Shown here piece after piece: positions 20,608-32,654 of a DNA stretch of 64,000 bases; the stretch's first letter is position 1, and each line of letters begins with the position of its first letter. The position numbers and the translations under genes are program-made. The DNA is taken from contig CANTFL010000034.1 in NCBI GenBank assembly GCA_947650285.1, positions 424,058 to 488,057 on the forward strand, read 5' to 3'. Origin of the DNA: Hyaloperonospora brassicae (lineage: Eukaryota > Oomycota > Peronosporomycetes > Peronosporales > Peronosporaceae). Under the pieces are notes generated by a model that had not been told where the DNA came from, made no database searches, and saw only the letters and a program-made list of their open reading frames with translations.

Positions 20608-23351
20608 GTAATTTCAATAACGGCACATTTAGATGGTAGAATGGCTTTTAGGCTCCTTCGAAGTTTCGTGTATGTTACGAAGCATGCCTGTTGCATGACA
20701 TTGACACTTCTCTATAATAATTGTCAATTCGATTTTGGCGGATTGCATCCACCCATATTACAACAAAGAGTACCAGTAAGCAGCAGGTGAGGACAAAAGA
20801 CTACATGGCTATTATATTCATCATGACGTCAATTGGTTTAGCGTATGCGAAGAAGTATGTGCGATGAATAACGAGCAAGTATTCGAAATACATAAATACG
20901 AGTGCAGTATATATTTTTATCCAGGTGCACACCAGTCTGTATTTTATAGACAGGTTGATCAAATATGTGATGTACGTTTATCCAATTTAGCGTCTGTCAG
21001 TTTTGCATGCGCTGCATCAGACACAAGCTTTTGTAGGTTCGGTCAACGTGTCTTCACTGGATTTACAAAGTGTGTATTTTAGAATGGATAAGCATAAGCC
21101 GGTTGTACATGAACAAGATACGCAATTACATTCTCTTAAGATTATTCACCAGTAACGAGCATTAGCCAGGCTAGTGGAACAAGGGATAAAGAAGGAAGTG
21201 CTATACTTTTATTAGTCTATATGTATGACTGCTGTGTTATGTGCTAGCCTGATTGGCTTCCTTGACGTTAAAGGTCATTTACGTTTTTAAAGACATCAGT
21301 GTGATGTGTGAACCTGTCTATAACTACATTACAATCCTCTTTCCTTCATCTTTTCACCGTACATGCACAATAAACGGATAAGGTTTGAAGGAGAACGTAT
21401 CTTTTTGGTAAAAGCTGACGGTATTCACACATCGCCCGCACAAATTAGTAAGTGCTGGCTACAATGTGTGAACTGAGTCATTTGCGAATCCAGAAACAAA
21501 GTGTAGTGAAAATATCGCAGATAAAAATTTGAACAAAACAGCACATACAATCAATATTGTGAAACGCATCCAGTATGACTATTTATATAGTCAACATACA
21601 TAAAGAAATGATCCACCTTTACCGCACGATTACTATAAACATCTCACCCTACTTGTCGAGTCGTCTCAATGAGATCGTTTTTAAAATCCGTCACCCCACC
21701 CATATGGTTTTACCACTCACTATTAATGTAATGTCTCGGGTAGTGCCCAACCTTCAGTGTTTTTAGACCACCTCACCCATGAGCAACTTCGAAAGGGGTA
21801 CATTTACACGCGAAGGGTACACATAAGTCCAGAATAAAGATCGCTATATTGCGTAAAATTAGCCACAAATAAACAATTTATTTCATAAGAGTTCAGTTCT
21901 GCGAAGGTGTCGTCCACTCACTCATACGCGAATATGATGTCACGAACGCAAAAAATAGAGTCGACTTCTCATATTTAGCATATCTTCGTGAGCACTAGCA
22001 AGATCATCGTTTGAATCCTAGTTAAAGTAGACGATGCGCAGGATGCTGCCCAGATTGGTTGGACAGAGCGCTTTACACGTTTTCTACCGAATGTGCAACA
22101 AACTTGAGTCGGTACTGAGCCTAGCTCTGAAGTCAAGGTTGCAAATAACAGCTGTAATACGTAAGCTACAGGTCATGCCTGCTAACCTTCCTTTCCATTC
22201 TGCGCTTGACGATGACGTAAGTGGGGCAACTAAAATCTCATTGATAATTAGTGATCAGCCTTCTCTATTATCCGTAACTTTCATTTAGAGCGGCCCCCGC
22301 GGTCGCATTGGGTTGTCACCGCACTCGTAAATCTTTTTACTAACGATCTCATGTCAGCATTCAATAATGTTGATGAGGAGGTGAGGTATAGTGGGATACT
22401 CCGTGAGATCTCAAATGTGAGCTTTAAAAAGTCCGTCACACCTATTCTTGAATGTATATGACGATGCTGTCGATCAAAAAAAGAACCGAAGCATGAAAAT
22501 CGACGTTCAATTGTGACTCAACGTCGACTTACACAAATGAAACGGACGCCGAGCAGAATGACGGTTCTCATTAAAATGGTCTGCTGAAAAGGGCGCCTGG
22601 TAGAAGGGCTCTTCTCGTCACAATGGGCACAAAAACCCTAGAGATAACTCAAACTATAGTAATGTGACAGAAAGTTTTGCTAAACGCTTATCAAATGTGC
22701 ACAAAGTTACAGCTCTATTTTTTTGCAATATATAAAATCCACGCTGTATGTAACCGCCAATGATGAACATGTTAAGTATGATCATAAATAACTAAAATAT
22801 GTCAGAACTCGAGTACACACTGAGTGTGTCTTTGTATTCCATTCAAATTCGTCCTCATCCAAATCAGATTCTTCAGGGTTTAAAAAGATGTATGGTGAAC
22901 GTAAGAGATGTTGCCGTAGGGGACGACTGTACATGATAAATGATTTGATCGCTTTAGCATTACCCTCGACGAGTGCTATCTCCGAATCGACATGTGTCAT
23001 TTAGCGATTTAGTTTTAAGCGGCATACCAATGTGAATGCTCATGCGCATCAAGGCTTATTCTGGTTCTGTCATGCTTCCTAATGTCTTATATTTACCAAT
23101 ATTGCTATTGTTACAGGTCATTTGTAGCTATGATTGTATTGATTGACCCGGCTCCTTATGGTTGAAATACCCCGATTTGGACAAAGTCTACCTAGACCAC
23201 ATAAAATAATTAGCCTGATTTAAATTTTGCAGAACTGCAGCCATAGTCGATCTCATATTTTCGCTACTTACTCATTACGAAGTCGTAAGACTGAACTCTG
23301 CTCGAATTGTTCATACATCGAATATTCCACAGCATATATGATTCGTACTTG

Positions 23352-23810
23352 TGTAACGGAATATGCATGTTACATATATTGATACCAATTTATCAATTTT
23401 ATAATATTATCTATCGAGATAATATTTAATTAACATTACTCGAGAAGAGGTAATGTTGGTGGAATATTACCCCCGAGGGCAATATTCGTGGGTGCTCCAG
23501 GTATTGGTTAATGTACACGGTACATCAACAAAATTAACCACCAATCGCTGCTAGACGCGCTCAATGGGTGGTGAGCGAGAAACCCAAATAGGAGATTGTA
23601 GTTTAATATATTTAGATCAAGACAAAGATGGTTTTTACAGAAACTTAACAATATTAAATACGGTTCTACCTTTCCCATAAACAGAGCTTTCGAGTTCTTT
23701 TACTTTTTCGCTTCCTCACGCCACGTGTACGTGAAGTCGGGAGCTTGCAACCGTGTGTTCTGTGAACGCAAGGTCTTACCAGTCATTTGGTAAGAGCGTG
23801 CCCCGTTAGC
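23352..23810 (+). repeat. 5' LTR of decayed Gypsy element
   Basis: It begins TGTAACGG. By eye about 96 percent identical to 32191-32649; most differences sit at the two ends. It contains serial hairpins, for example TTGATA-CCAATT-TATCAA and AACATTAC / GTAATGTT. Confidence 0.88.
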
Positions 23811-23950
23811 CATAATATAACTTTGTCGTTCATCTTACGACCACATTCACTTCATTTAACATGAATATCTTAGGTAAAGAGGAGTGCTTTAACGCCAAGT
23901 TTGAGTGCTTTTATCATCCGCGTTAAATCGAATGGAGCGCGATAGAGATT

Positions 23951-25094
23951 TTGAGTTCTACCGTAGTAAATATCGCCATTGGCGCCATGTTGGAGTCTCT
24001 TGACAGAGACCAACAACATAATGCTATAGTCAGGTTCGTTAGAAATAAACTTGTCGCCAAAATATATAAAGTAGCCTTGGTTCGCCACCAAGTTCTTAAA
24101 CAGGCCAAGCAGTTCAGAAAACTAGGTGCTCAACAGACAGATCTGTTGAGACAGCAGCAATACAATGCTGCTATGGGTGAGACAAAACTTATGCGTCGTC
24201 TTGAAATCTTGAAGATAGATGTGTACAATTACAGAGATGTCGAAGAAGACTCACTGTTGTTATGTTTCGTCGAACTAGACATATCTATAAAGGCACGTCT
24301 TATCGACGATGAGCAAATGAATCTCACATTTTCTCAGCCCAACTTAGTGGGACGTGTTAAGACTTGGGCCTTATTGCTAGATGTGAGAGACCCATATGCT
24401 TTTAAGTCGCTAGTAGCCTTTAAGAACTGGCTCAAACAGACGTTGGATACGCCACGGGCTCAATGAATGGCTTCATCAGAGCTCCTGATATTCAAGCAGG
24501 GTAAGCGTGATGTGCACGATTAGGCTTAACATATACGAATCCTCACGAGTAGAATAACTGCTAAACTAGTACATGAACACACGTTGATTTCTGTGTTCAT
24601 GCAAGGGCTCGCAGAAGGACCCGTCAGGAACTGCCAGTTCCGCTTATAGTTGAATACGCTTGGACAAGCAATCTCAGCTGCAGAACAGGCGGACATTAGC
24701 ATGAGACAGGCTTATGGTAGCTCGAGCCCTTATTGTCGCCCGAGAGACAACAAGAGACTGGAGTTCCAGAACCAATACTCCTCTGTTATATGTTAAAAGC
24801 GAAAGACCTCGCTCTTCAAACAACAAGCCTTTGCAGAAGTGCAATCGCTGTCAGAAGTTGGGAAACTACGCTGAAGCGTTTATTACCCCACGCCTAGTAC
24901 CAAACATTACTGAGCAAAATGGTTCGCCATTTCCTAAAAAGGGCAATGGGCGTGGTTCCAACGCTGTTGCGGAGCTCCATACTGATCCAGCAGCCTCAAC
25001 AGAACTTGCAATTATCTTAACGAAAGTTGTTTACGAAACACAAATATTGTGTGTCTCTGCACCTGATGATGAGATAATACTCGGCTCCTTGTAG
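23951..25094 (+). pseudogene. gag remnant of decayed Gypsy element
   Basis: Colinear with the intact gag at 44013-45167. An open part at 23951-24466 retains L-E-S-L-D-R-D-Q-Q-H and W-L-K-Q-T-L-D-T-P-R-A-Q; further on the frame is broken several times. The zinc knuckle survives as C-N-R-C-Q-K-L-G-N-Y-A-E-A-F, so its histidine and last cysteine are lost. The slippery AAAAAAT of the intact copy is absent. Confidence 0.8.
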
Positions 25095-25649
25095 GTGCAA
25101 TTGGCAAAAGATTTGTCACTCCGTGCTTAATGTGACTGTGGGGCGTCGAAAAACTTTGTTCGCCACCAGTAATTAGAGGGTCGTAGGCTCAAGTTCGTTG
25201 AGCACGACATTTATCTTACGAGGATGACGGTACACCTTGCCACGGGCGCACCGATAACATTTGAAAAACGTGTATTAGGATTCCACTACTCGTTAGAGAG
25301 AGAACAGTACGATGACAACTTCATCGTACTGCATTTTGATGACACATTTAATGTCATCCTGGGATTAGCTTGGCTCAGAAGGTACGAGCCAAGAGTGAGC
25401 TGGCAGCATCGATCCGTGAAGATGCCTGCTGCTTGTTCATCAGATGGCCATCTGATGAACGTCACGGAGCGTCCACAAGTGTGTGGAGGCATTGCGGGTG
25501 AGTGCAATGGTCTCGCTTGCGGTACGTTTATCTAACTAAAAACAAATCTTACATGACTTTTTAAACTATAAGCAAAATATTTTTATGTTGTTGTTGTGAC
25601 TTACTCAAAAAAGAATTGTCAATAGATTCTTTCTTTGATAAATTGTTTT

Positions 25650-25714
25650 GGGAATTGCTAAATTCACACCCCTTTTCCTTCGATTCACACCCTTCCTTCA
25701 AAATCTTATATATA
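25650..25714 (+). repeat. left terminal inverted repeat of Pack-MULE-like insert
   Basis: GGGAATTGCTAAATTCACAC and onward, the inverse of 26362-26427 with a few mismatches. Confidence 0.75.
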
Positions 25715-25769
25715 CAAGGTGTCGCCCGTAGCCAAATGGAACAGAAAGCGGCGAGCCTAGACGATTCAT

Positions 25770-26040
25770 AGCCGAGAGCTCACTTGCATGATTGTAGAGC
25801 GCACTGGGGATCGCACAAAGCCCTTGGCATCGTGCGCGATCTCCATTGCGTCCATCGTCTGAGCTTTAACGGGAGTGACACAACGCCCCACGTGATTTGT
25901 GCCACTTGGCTCCAGTCCAGATCGCCACCTTCACGCGCCTTGAGGACCGTTGTCACTGTTAGGTACAACACGTACGCCCAGCCAGCGCAAGAGACGTCAT
26001 TGAAGGCCAGCAGGTACAAATTTAGTTGCGAGGACTACGC
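25770..26040 (-). pseudogene. captured fragment of 3-hydroxyacyl-CoA dehydratase (HACD/PHS1/PAS2) gene
   Basis: On minus, Y-L-L-A-F-N-D-V-S-C-A-G-W-A-Y-V-L-Y matches the first helix of the very-long-chain 3-hydroxyacyl-CoA dehydratase family. After a frame change near 25857 the match continues as A-Q-T-M-D-A-M-E-I-A-H, then F-V-R-S-P-V and Q-V-S-S-R-L, a hallmark of that family (usual form L-x-L-V-R-S-P-V). Only about 80 of the usual 200-plus residues are present and the frame is broken. The protein would normally act in the ER in fatty-acid elongation. Here it is a gene scrap inside a transposon. Confidence 0.65.
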
Positions 26041-26110
26041 ATACAAAAAGAGGGAACCATGGTCAGCCTTCGCGTTGCAACCTGGACACTCTCTGTATCT
26101 CCTCTTGTTC

Positions 26111-26331
26111 TCACCTTTTGGCCTCCACGACCGTTCGTGGAAAGTCGTCAAGAATTAAGCCACAACGGCCAATCGAACTCTTGATGGCATCCTTAATGAT
26201 ATTGACGACAATCTCGCCGGTCACAATTGCGCCCGACTCCATCGCGGCTTTGACCTTTTTGCCTATATTGGTGCCAGCAGCTACAGCAGCGCGCAAGATG
26301 TCGCCTGTAGCCAAGTGGCAGAGGAATTACT
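26111..26331 (-). pseudogene. captured fragment of adenylate kinase gene
   Basis: On minus the translation gives C-H-L-A-T-G-D-I-L-R-A-A-V-A-A-G-T, then G-K-K-V-K-A-A-M-E-S-G-A-I-V and G-L-I-L-D-D-F-P-R-T-V-V-E-A. These are the NMP-binding region and the F-P-R-T motif of adenylate kinase; the usual G-F-P-R-T reads D-F-P-R-T. The P-loop and the C-terminal half are missing. It ends at a GTGAGA that may be the original splice donor, which would mean genomic DNA rather than cDNA was captured. A second scrap of the same motif (H-L-A-T-G-D-T-L) lies at about 25720-25765. Confidence 0.75.
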
Positions 26332-26361
26332 CTTCTTTGTCCAACGGCGATTGCCTACCTT

Positions 26362-26427
26362 TTATATGTAAGATTTTGAAGGAAGGGTGTGAACCAAAGG
26401 AAAAGGAGTGTATATTTAGCAATTCCC
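26362..26427 (-). repeat. right terminal inverted repeat of Pack-MULE-like insert
   Basis: Ends TTTAGCAATTCCC. It pairs with 25650-25714. Confidence 0.75.
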
Positions 26428-29400
26428 TAACTTTTAACTTTTTTATAATTTTTTTTCTTCAAATACTCATATTTACTGAATTTTCATAGATTTTTTATTA
26501 AAAAATCTTTTTGGTTTATAATGAAAACAAGTTTTTTAGAATTATAAATTTTGATTTTTTGGCTAGTTAGCACGACTGCACAAGACCTGAGCGTAGATCT
26601 TCATTGCACTGTGGAGAAAGTTCCCGGTGGCTGTATAGAAGTACAGACAGCGCCGAAAGTCCACCACTTGAATTAGTCGAGTGGACCGAGACATGGATGC
26701 ATGTATAGCGGGCAACATCTTAGAAAAAACATATCGGTTGTCCGGAGACGTCAACCCAGTTATTCTAGGTCGACCGGAAAGTAGACTATAGAGGATCGGT
26801 ACCTGACTGTAATTGCGCAGCCACAGTCAGAAGACGTCGAGGCAATAAGTCCCACGTAGTTGAGATGAGTTCCTCAAAAGTTACTTACTGAAGGATTAAA
26901 CTCTCAGCAACCTGGGCGGACAAACCCTCAGCAGCCTGTGAAAGCAAGTTCCTAGGAAGAAACCGAGACATTGAACGTCTTCGTCAATGACGGATGAAGC
27001 CTAGGCGCTTATACGATTGATCTGATTGAGCCTCCGAAGTTAACTTCGGAGATAACTCAATTGCCAACGCTTGAATTCAAACGGTTTTTGCGTGATCTGC
27101 GTACTGGCAAAGTCAAGCCGATTTTCATACTCTTCACAGAGGATGCGTAAGTGACCGATAAATGGTCGTCAATAGTACTTGCTGAGAACGAACGGGGTTT
27201 CAGCACCTCATCGATGGAAGAAAGTGTCCTCGATGAGAAGACTCGGATTGAGCGATACACGTCTCAATCCTGGGAGTCACTTCAGGCAAATCCTTTGTAT
27301 AAGGATTTGATCGAATTCAAGGATGTGTTCCCTGAATCAGTACCATGCGAGTTGCCTAAGGATAAGGGTACTGAACACAAGATTGAGCTCAAACCGTACT
27401 CGAAGTACTATGTCATGAATCAGTGGCCACTACCTCGTGAACAAGTACTAGCGATCGACAAGCTCTTTGCTGATTGCTTTGCAGCGGGCCATGTGAGGAA
27501 ATTAACTTCCTCTCATAGCTCTCCGAAATTCTGTGTGCGAAAGGTCATTATAGGATGGTGGATAGTGCACGAATCCAAAAATTCAATTGCTGCAACGGTA
27601 CGGGCTCAGACAACGATACCGAGTCGGGACGTAATCATAGACGGTATCTAAGGGTGCCATCTGCTCGTCAATGGGACTGATGGATGGCTTATATCATATC
27701 TTCATGCGTGAACGGGAAATTTATTACACAGCAGCGAGCACCCCCAGCAAGATGCTGAGGGAGTGGCTGACATGCCACAGAGGCTGAGTAATGCCCCTGC
27801 AACATTAAACAGATGTGTAAGAAATCTGTTGAGCTCGGTGCGGGATTTCGCACCGACTTCTTAGACAATGTGTTCGTCCATAGTGGTCTATGGATGTAAA
27901 GATGAACGTAGAAGTTCACAGAACACACGTTAGTCAGGTCCTACAACCTATGCGCAAGCATAAATTGTACGCCAACCTCAAGGAGTGCATATTTGCGGCC
28001 AGCTATACACCACTTCTTTGGGTTTTGTGGGTAAACAAGGCGTACGCCCTGATCCCGAAAAGATCAAGGCGATCACCGAATGGTCCGTGCCAGTCGATGT
28101 CAAGGGAATAAGGAAGTTCCTTGGTATAGCGGCTCACTTGAGCAAGTACTCGCGCAACTACGCCGAGATAACTGTGCATCTTTCTTGTTTACGTAATAAA
28201 ATGTGAAGTGTTCATGGACGCTGATTGTCACCTTTCCTATGAAGGTATCAAGTAGAGACTAATTCAATTTCCCATACTGACGATTGCAGATCAGAAGAGA
28301 CCATTCAATGTGGTCTGTGACTCCAACGATTTTGCAATCGGCTGTGCGTTGATGGAATTTAAGACAGATGGTGCAAAGCGCGTCATCTGATATCAATCGC
28401 GTCAGCTGCAAGCAGCTGAGCGTAACTACCTATAACATGAAAAGAAAATCGTTTCCGTGAAAAATGCACTGGCCAAGTTTTGTGTCAATCCCTTGGTAAA
28501 TAGACCGTTCGTTGTGTATACGGATCATGCGTCACTACGCGCGGGCGTAAACATCCCACACCTCTTATATAGAATGGCAAGGTGGCTGCATTTCTACGCA
28601 AGGTACAACTTCTTCGTGTATTACAAACCAAGACGACTGAACGTCATCGCTGATGCACTTTTACGCCGGCCCAAATTCGATCCGGGCGCGCAATCCAACA
28701 GTTTAAATAATCCCACTGTTGCGACACTTTCGGTCATTACCCGTATTCAACGTTACGTGACGACATAATGAAGGCTTTCGTAAAAGATAAGGATCTTATG
28801 CGCTTGATGTACCATCTGGTGAATACAACTCGTAAATCGTTAAAAGATATATCGGCTTTGTACCATTCCTCATCGGATTGGTACAACACGCAGCAAGTTA
28901 ATGAACTGTACAGCCGTTGCCGACGACACGCCTCTTTTTCTTCTTGTGTCGTCGCCCCCGCTCAAAACTAATTGCGCCTGCGCATCATGTATGAGTGTTA
29001 CGATTCCCCATCAGGTCGACATAATGGTAGAAGAAAAGACTTACCTTAAGGTAAGTCGTGACTTTTTCTGTCCTCGCCAGTATCAGTTTGTGCGCAAGCA
29101 AATTCGTGCTTGCGAGGTTTGTCAACGGGTGAATCCTAGTCCTTCGTCCCTTGAACCCTTATAACCTGTTCCGACAGCGTACTGGCAGTCCATTTCCATG
29201 GAATTTGTTTTCGGTTACATTGATGACGACCACAAGAATGATAGTATACTTGTGCTCGTTGACCGGTTAAGAAAGATGGCGCATTTTGATGCAGTACCCG
29301 AGTCGATCACGTCACAGGGCTGTTCTCGTGTCTCTATCGACACGATGTTTCGACTCCACGGGTTACCTCCTAAACTCGTGTTTGACCGTGACCCGAGGGT

Positions 29401-31527
29401 TCACGGCGAAATTCGGGCACACCGTGTTTCGAGCGATTGGAACACGTTTGAAGATGTCAACAGCTAACTGTCCCGAAACAGATGGTCAGACGGAACGTAC
29501 AAACCGTGTCCTCAAAGAAATCCTACGAGGTTACGTCCACTCGCTCTAGAGTTGGAGCGAATTCCTACCCATAATGGAAATGGCCATCAATAACTTATTG
29601 CATGCTTCAACTTATCATAAAACGTTCAATGTGAATAGCGTATGCCATCCACGTCTGTCCGCCTTCTTAAAGCGTGACTCTTGGTGAAGGTAAGAGGGAA
29701 TCGCTCGAGCAAAATTCGTACTGGCTCTTGCTCATCATGTGTTAAAACTAACGTCGTCAGCAATGATGCCGATACCGATCAAGCCAACATCAAAGAAGAA
29801 GACCGTCTTAATAATAGCGATGACGCTATTACTGAATCAGACGATGATGACGATGCTAGTATTATCAGAATCTCCAGCGACAATTCCAGCAAGGATAATG
29901 AGACCCTCGCTGATCCACAGATACTAAAAAAAGATTTCTGAAGCTCGCACAAGGCGAACTGAATAAACACTGTCTTTTCAGCAAAAGGTTTTCTAGTGGC
30001 TCAAAAAGCAGTGTCCCGTTTCGCGCAGGACTCCATCCATAACGCGGTGGACCGGGAGAAACAGAATTCTGACAAGAATATAAATTCAATGTTCTTTCAT
30101 TTATTGAACGTGATTTAGTCCTTTTATCGACAATTAGCCTACCTGGAGAGATGTAGGGACTAACATGGGCAGTAGTTCACTGCTGCCCAAGTATATCGAC
30201 CCCTTTCGTGTGCTGCGCTGACAAGGAAACGTATACACGATCGAGCTGCCACTTAGGATGCGAGCGCATGCTACCTTTTATGTGGGGCGTTTCCGCCCGT
30301 AATGTAAGTACGAGCCCTCCTACGACGATGAAGGAATCCCTCACATTCAAGAATCTCCATCAGATTCTTGCGCTCGCGCCCCAGGCGATTAGTCTAGTCA
30401 CGTCTTGAAGATCCCTCTTCATTTAACTGAGAGATCTTCCTGCGGGCTGCCGCCAGCTCTTCACCCAGGGGACGGACATCCCATTCGATCTGGAGCTGTG
30501 CAAGGGCGTAATCAGCACAATACTTCGCACGTTCAGCCTCCCGATCCTTGCGGTGCTTCCGCACAGATTAGTTTGGAGCGTATCGTCTGTCTCGTTCGTG
30601 CTTTAAATCCTCGCGAAATTCAGAGATTACGCGATCCACCTTGCATAGATCGAGATGGTGAGTCGAACGGCTTGGAGGAGGTTTCCTACTCCTCAAGATC
30701 TTTTGGTGGACGTAAACGGTAATCGACGCTTCTTTGTGGAGAGTATAAGGTACTGCCGTGACGCGTTAGCATCATAATGAGTTAATATGTTCAGTGGAAG
30801 GGTATCCACCCTCGCGTTCAGCTGGGACCCCCGCTCTCAACTGATGGTGAATTGTTTTTGGCATTGTCAAGAAGCATAACGAGACGCAATCTTTGAAGAT
30901 GGAACCCATCGTCGATTGAACGCCCGGCGCGTCCATTAAGGGATTGTAATGTATCTATCCCGTTGTAGATCTCAGACGTATGCGCACCCTCCACTAGGGC
31001 TGACTAGGAAGGAAGATCTCCCTGGGGGCGCGAATAAAGTTGTCAACGCAAATCTGACAATTCTCTTCCCGCGAGAGATAAGGCAGTCCTGCCTCTCGAA
31101 AAAGTCGGTGCAATTTATAATTTGCACCGGTTGGCGACTTCTGTTCCTATTGCGAGCTAAATTTAGTTAGTTCAGTCAAGCTTCACAGCGAACATTTAAA
31201 ATATTGGCGATAAGTGAGCTCGACGCTTGCACAAACAAAACATCGTCTCGGTTTTTTGAGGTTGCCGTGACACCATTGATGACTATAAAAGCCACCGATG
31301 TAATAATCATGCTCAGTGCGATAATCTCTCGCGCTGACATCAATACCATGTATTATTGACGTATCGAGAAGTAGGATCCGATAATTTTCAGTGGTATACC
31401 CATACCACTCCCTCAGATTGCTTTATAAAGGCTGCCATAAATTTTTTCAGGAGCAGATCGTAACGCGTTACGATATTGGTCCTCTTGCGTAGTGCCAACA
31501 TGAGGAATGGCACTACGATAGCCGCAA

Positions 31528-32058
31528 TCACTGGGATGCTACGGCTACGATGAATACATGGAATTTCATCGATATCGTCACAATGACTGACGTCCTCATG
31601 TTTCTCACTCGCATTAAATGAAGGCGAGCGCTATCAATCCCATCCCCGCGACGAGTCCTCAGACTAGAAGGATGGGCCGAACACCTCGTAGCGCAGAGTC
31701 TTATAAAGACTGCCACGAAACTTAGCAGTCGTCGTTCCCGCACCCACAGCTTTAAGGTCCGGGATTTGCGGGAGACTGCGAGTCGAACGGGGAGTCCCAA
31801 ATCGCCTTCGTAGACGATTGAATTTTCGGAGTCAACGTCCATGCTACTACCACCGGCAGCAGAAGCTGCGGATGACGAAGCTGCACGTGAATTACCATCT
31901 GCACCTGCAACACTGGGTGTTACAGTCTGATTGCCAGTAGCAGCAGGCGATGAAACACGTGCTACCGAGTCTTGGGTAGCTGGTTCGCCGGCTGCACGCA
32001 TATGTGTAGTCGCTTCAGTAGCGACCTTGTTTGCATAACGCATGGACGAAGTCGCCAT
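31528..32058 (-). pseudogene. antisense frame remnant in decayed Gypsy element
   Basis: An ATG-started minus-strand frame of 176 codons begins 133 bp inside the 3' LTR, the same place as the antisense gene of the young element. It is rich in Ala, Ser and Gly, shares S-S-P-A-A-T-G with the young antisense protein, and has an acidic D-V-D-S-E-N-S-I-V-Y-E-G-D patch like [13 protein letters not shown] there. It then ends early at a stop. Its openness for 530 bp contrasts with the heavily broken sense frames next to it. Confidence 0.55.
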
Positions 32059-32190
32059 GCTCTGAAAAGATAGAACGAGTTAGTCAAACCATTAAGTGCT
32101 CGATTTTCGACAGACCAAATAAATGGTGGTCACTCTGTCACCAAATAATCAAATCACTCATTGTGATGACTGATGGTTAACAAGAGCTGA

Positions 32191-32649
32191 TGTAACGGGA
32201 TGAGCCCGTTACATATATTGATACCAATTTATCAATTTTATAATATTATCTATCGAGATAATATTTAAATAACATTACTCGAGAAGAGGTAATGTCGGTG
32301 GAATATTACCCCCGAGGGCAATATTCGTGGGTACTCCAGGTATTGGTTAATGTACACGGTACATCAACAAAATTAACCACCAATCTCTGCTAGACGCGCT
32401 CAATGGGTGGTGAGCGAGAAACCCACATAGGAGATTGTAGTTTAATATATTTAGATCAAGACAAAGATGGTTTTTACAGAAACTTAACAATATTAAATAC
32501 GGTTCTACCTTTCCCATAAACAGAGCTTTCGAGTTCTTTTACTTTTTCGCTTCCTCACGCCACGTGTACGTGACGTCGGGAGCTTGCAACCGTGTGTTCT
32601 GTTAACGCAAGGTCTTACCAGTCATTTGGTAAGAACGTGCTCCGTTACA
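32191..32649 (+). repeat. 3' LTR of decayed Gypsy element
   Basis: 459 bp, starting with TGTAACGGG-ATGAG-CCCGTTACA, an inverted repeat, and ending GTTACA. Pairs with 23352-23810. Confidence 0.9.
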
Positions 32650-32654
32650 ACTTG

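Larger units (their letters stand above)
16596..23346. other. 6.7 kb AT-rich, no gene supported
   Basis: Only short frames without motifs occur here. I saw a three-copy short repeat (17213-17346) and a TA microsatellite (20561-20602). A TTTTTAAAA-type motif followed by CCGTCAC recurs near 21678 and 22430 and could be traces of old DNA elements, but I cannot define one. Confidence 0.5.
25531..26566 (-). mobile_element. Pack-MULE-like insertion with two captured host gene fragments
   Basis: Compared with the young Gypsy element, the sequence between GGTACG and GTTAGCACGACTGCACAAG is interrupted here by 1,036 bp. TTA stands on both sides (25528-25530 and 26567-26569). Inside are inverted repeats of about 65 bp (25650-25714 and 26362-26427) that start GGGAATTGCTAAAT and include TTCCTT and CAAAATCTTATATAT. 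Between the arms lie gene fragments with host-like GC content, both on minus. Non-autonomous TIR elements carrying host gene pieces are known as Pack-MULEs in plants. Whether the AT-rich outer 120-140 bp on each side belong to the element is unclear. Confidence 0.65.
25110..30950 (+). pseudogene. pol remnant of decayed Gypsy element
   Basis: Colinear with 45152-50061 of the young element but interrupted by 25531-26566. Recognisable pieces: protease region (25224-25535), reverse transcriptase N-part (27151-27651, V-F-P-E-S-V-P-C-E-L-P-K), RT thumb (27985-28206), RNase H (28457-28768, Y-T-D-H-A-S-L-R), integrase zinc finger (29020-29160, C-E-V-C-Q-R-V), integrase core (29198-29549) and chromodomain remnant (about 30720-30860). 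Stops occur in every segment. Confidence 0.82.
23352..32649 (+). mobile_element. Ty3/Gypsy chromovirus-type element, body decayed, LTRs fresh
   Basis: Two 459-bp LTRs (23352-23810 and 32191-32649) flank a body colinear with the young element at 43578. ACTTG is present on both sides (23347-23351 and 32650-32654), a perfect 5-bp target duplication. The body carries gag, protease, reverse transcriptase, RNase H, integrase, chromodomain remnant and an antisense frame, but with dozens of stops and shifts. It also contains a Pack-MULE-like insertion (25531-26566). The LTR family differs from that of the young element (459 versus 391 bp), although the bodies are clearly related. Confidence 0.9.
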
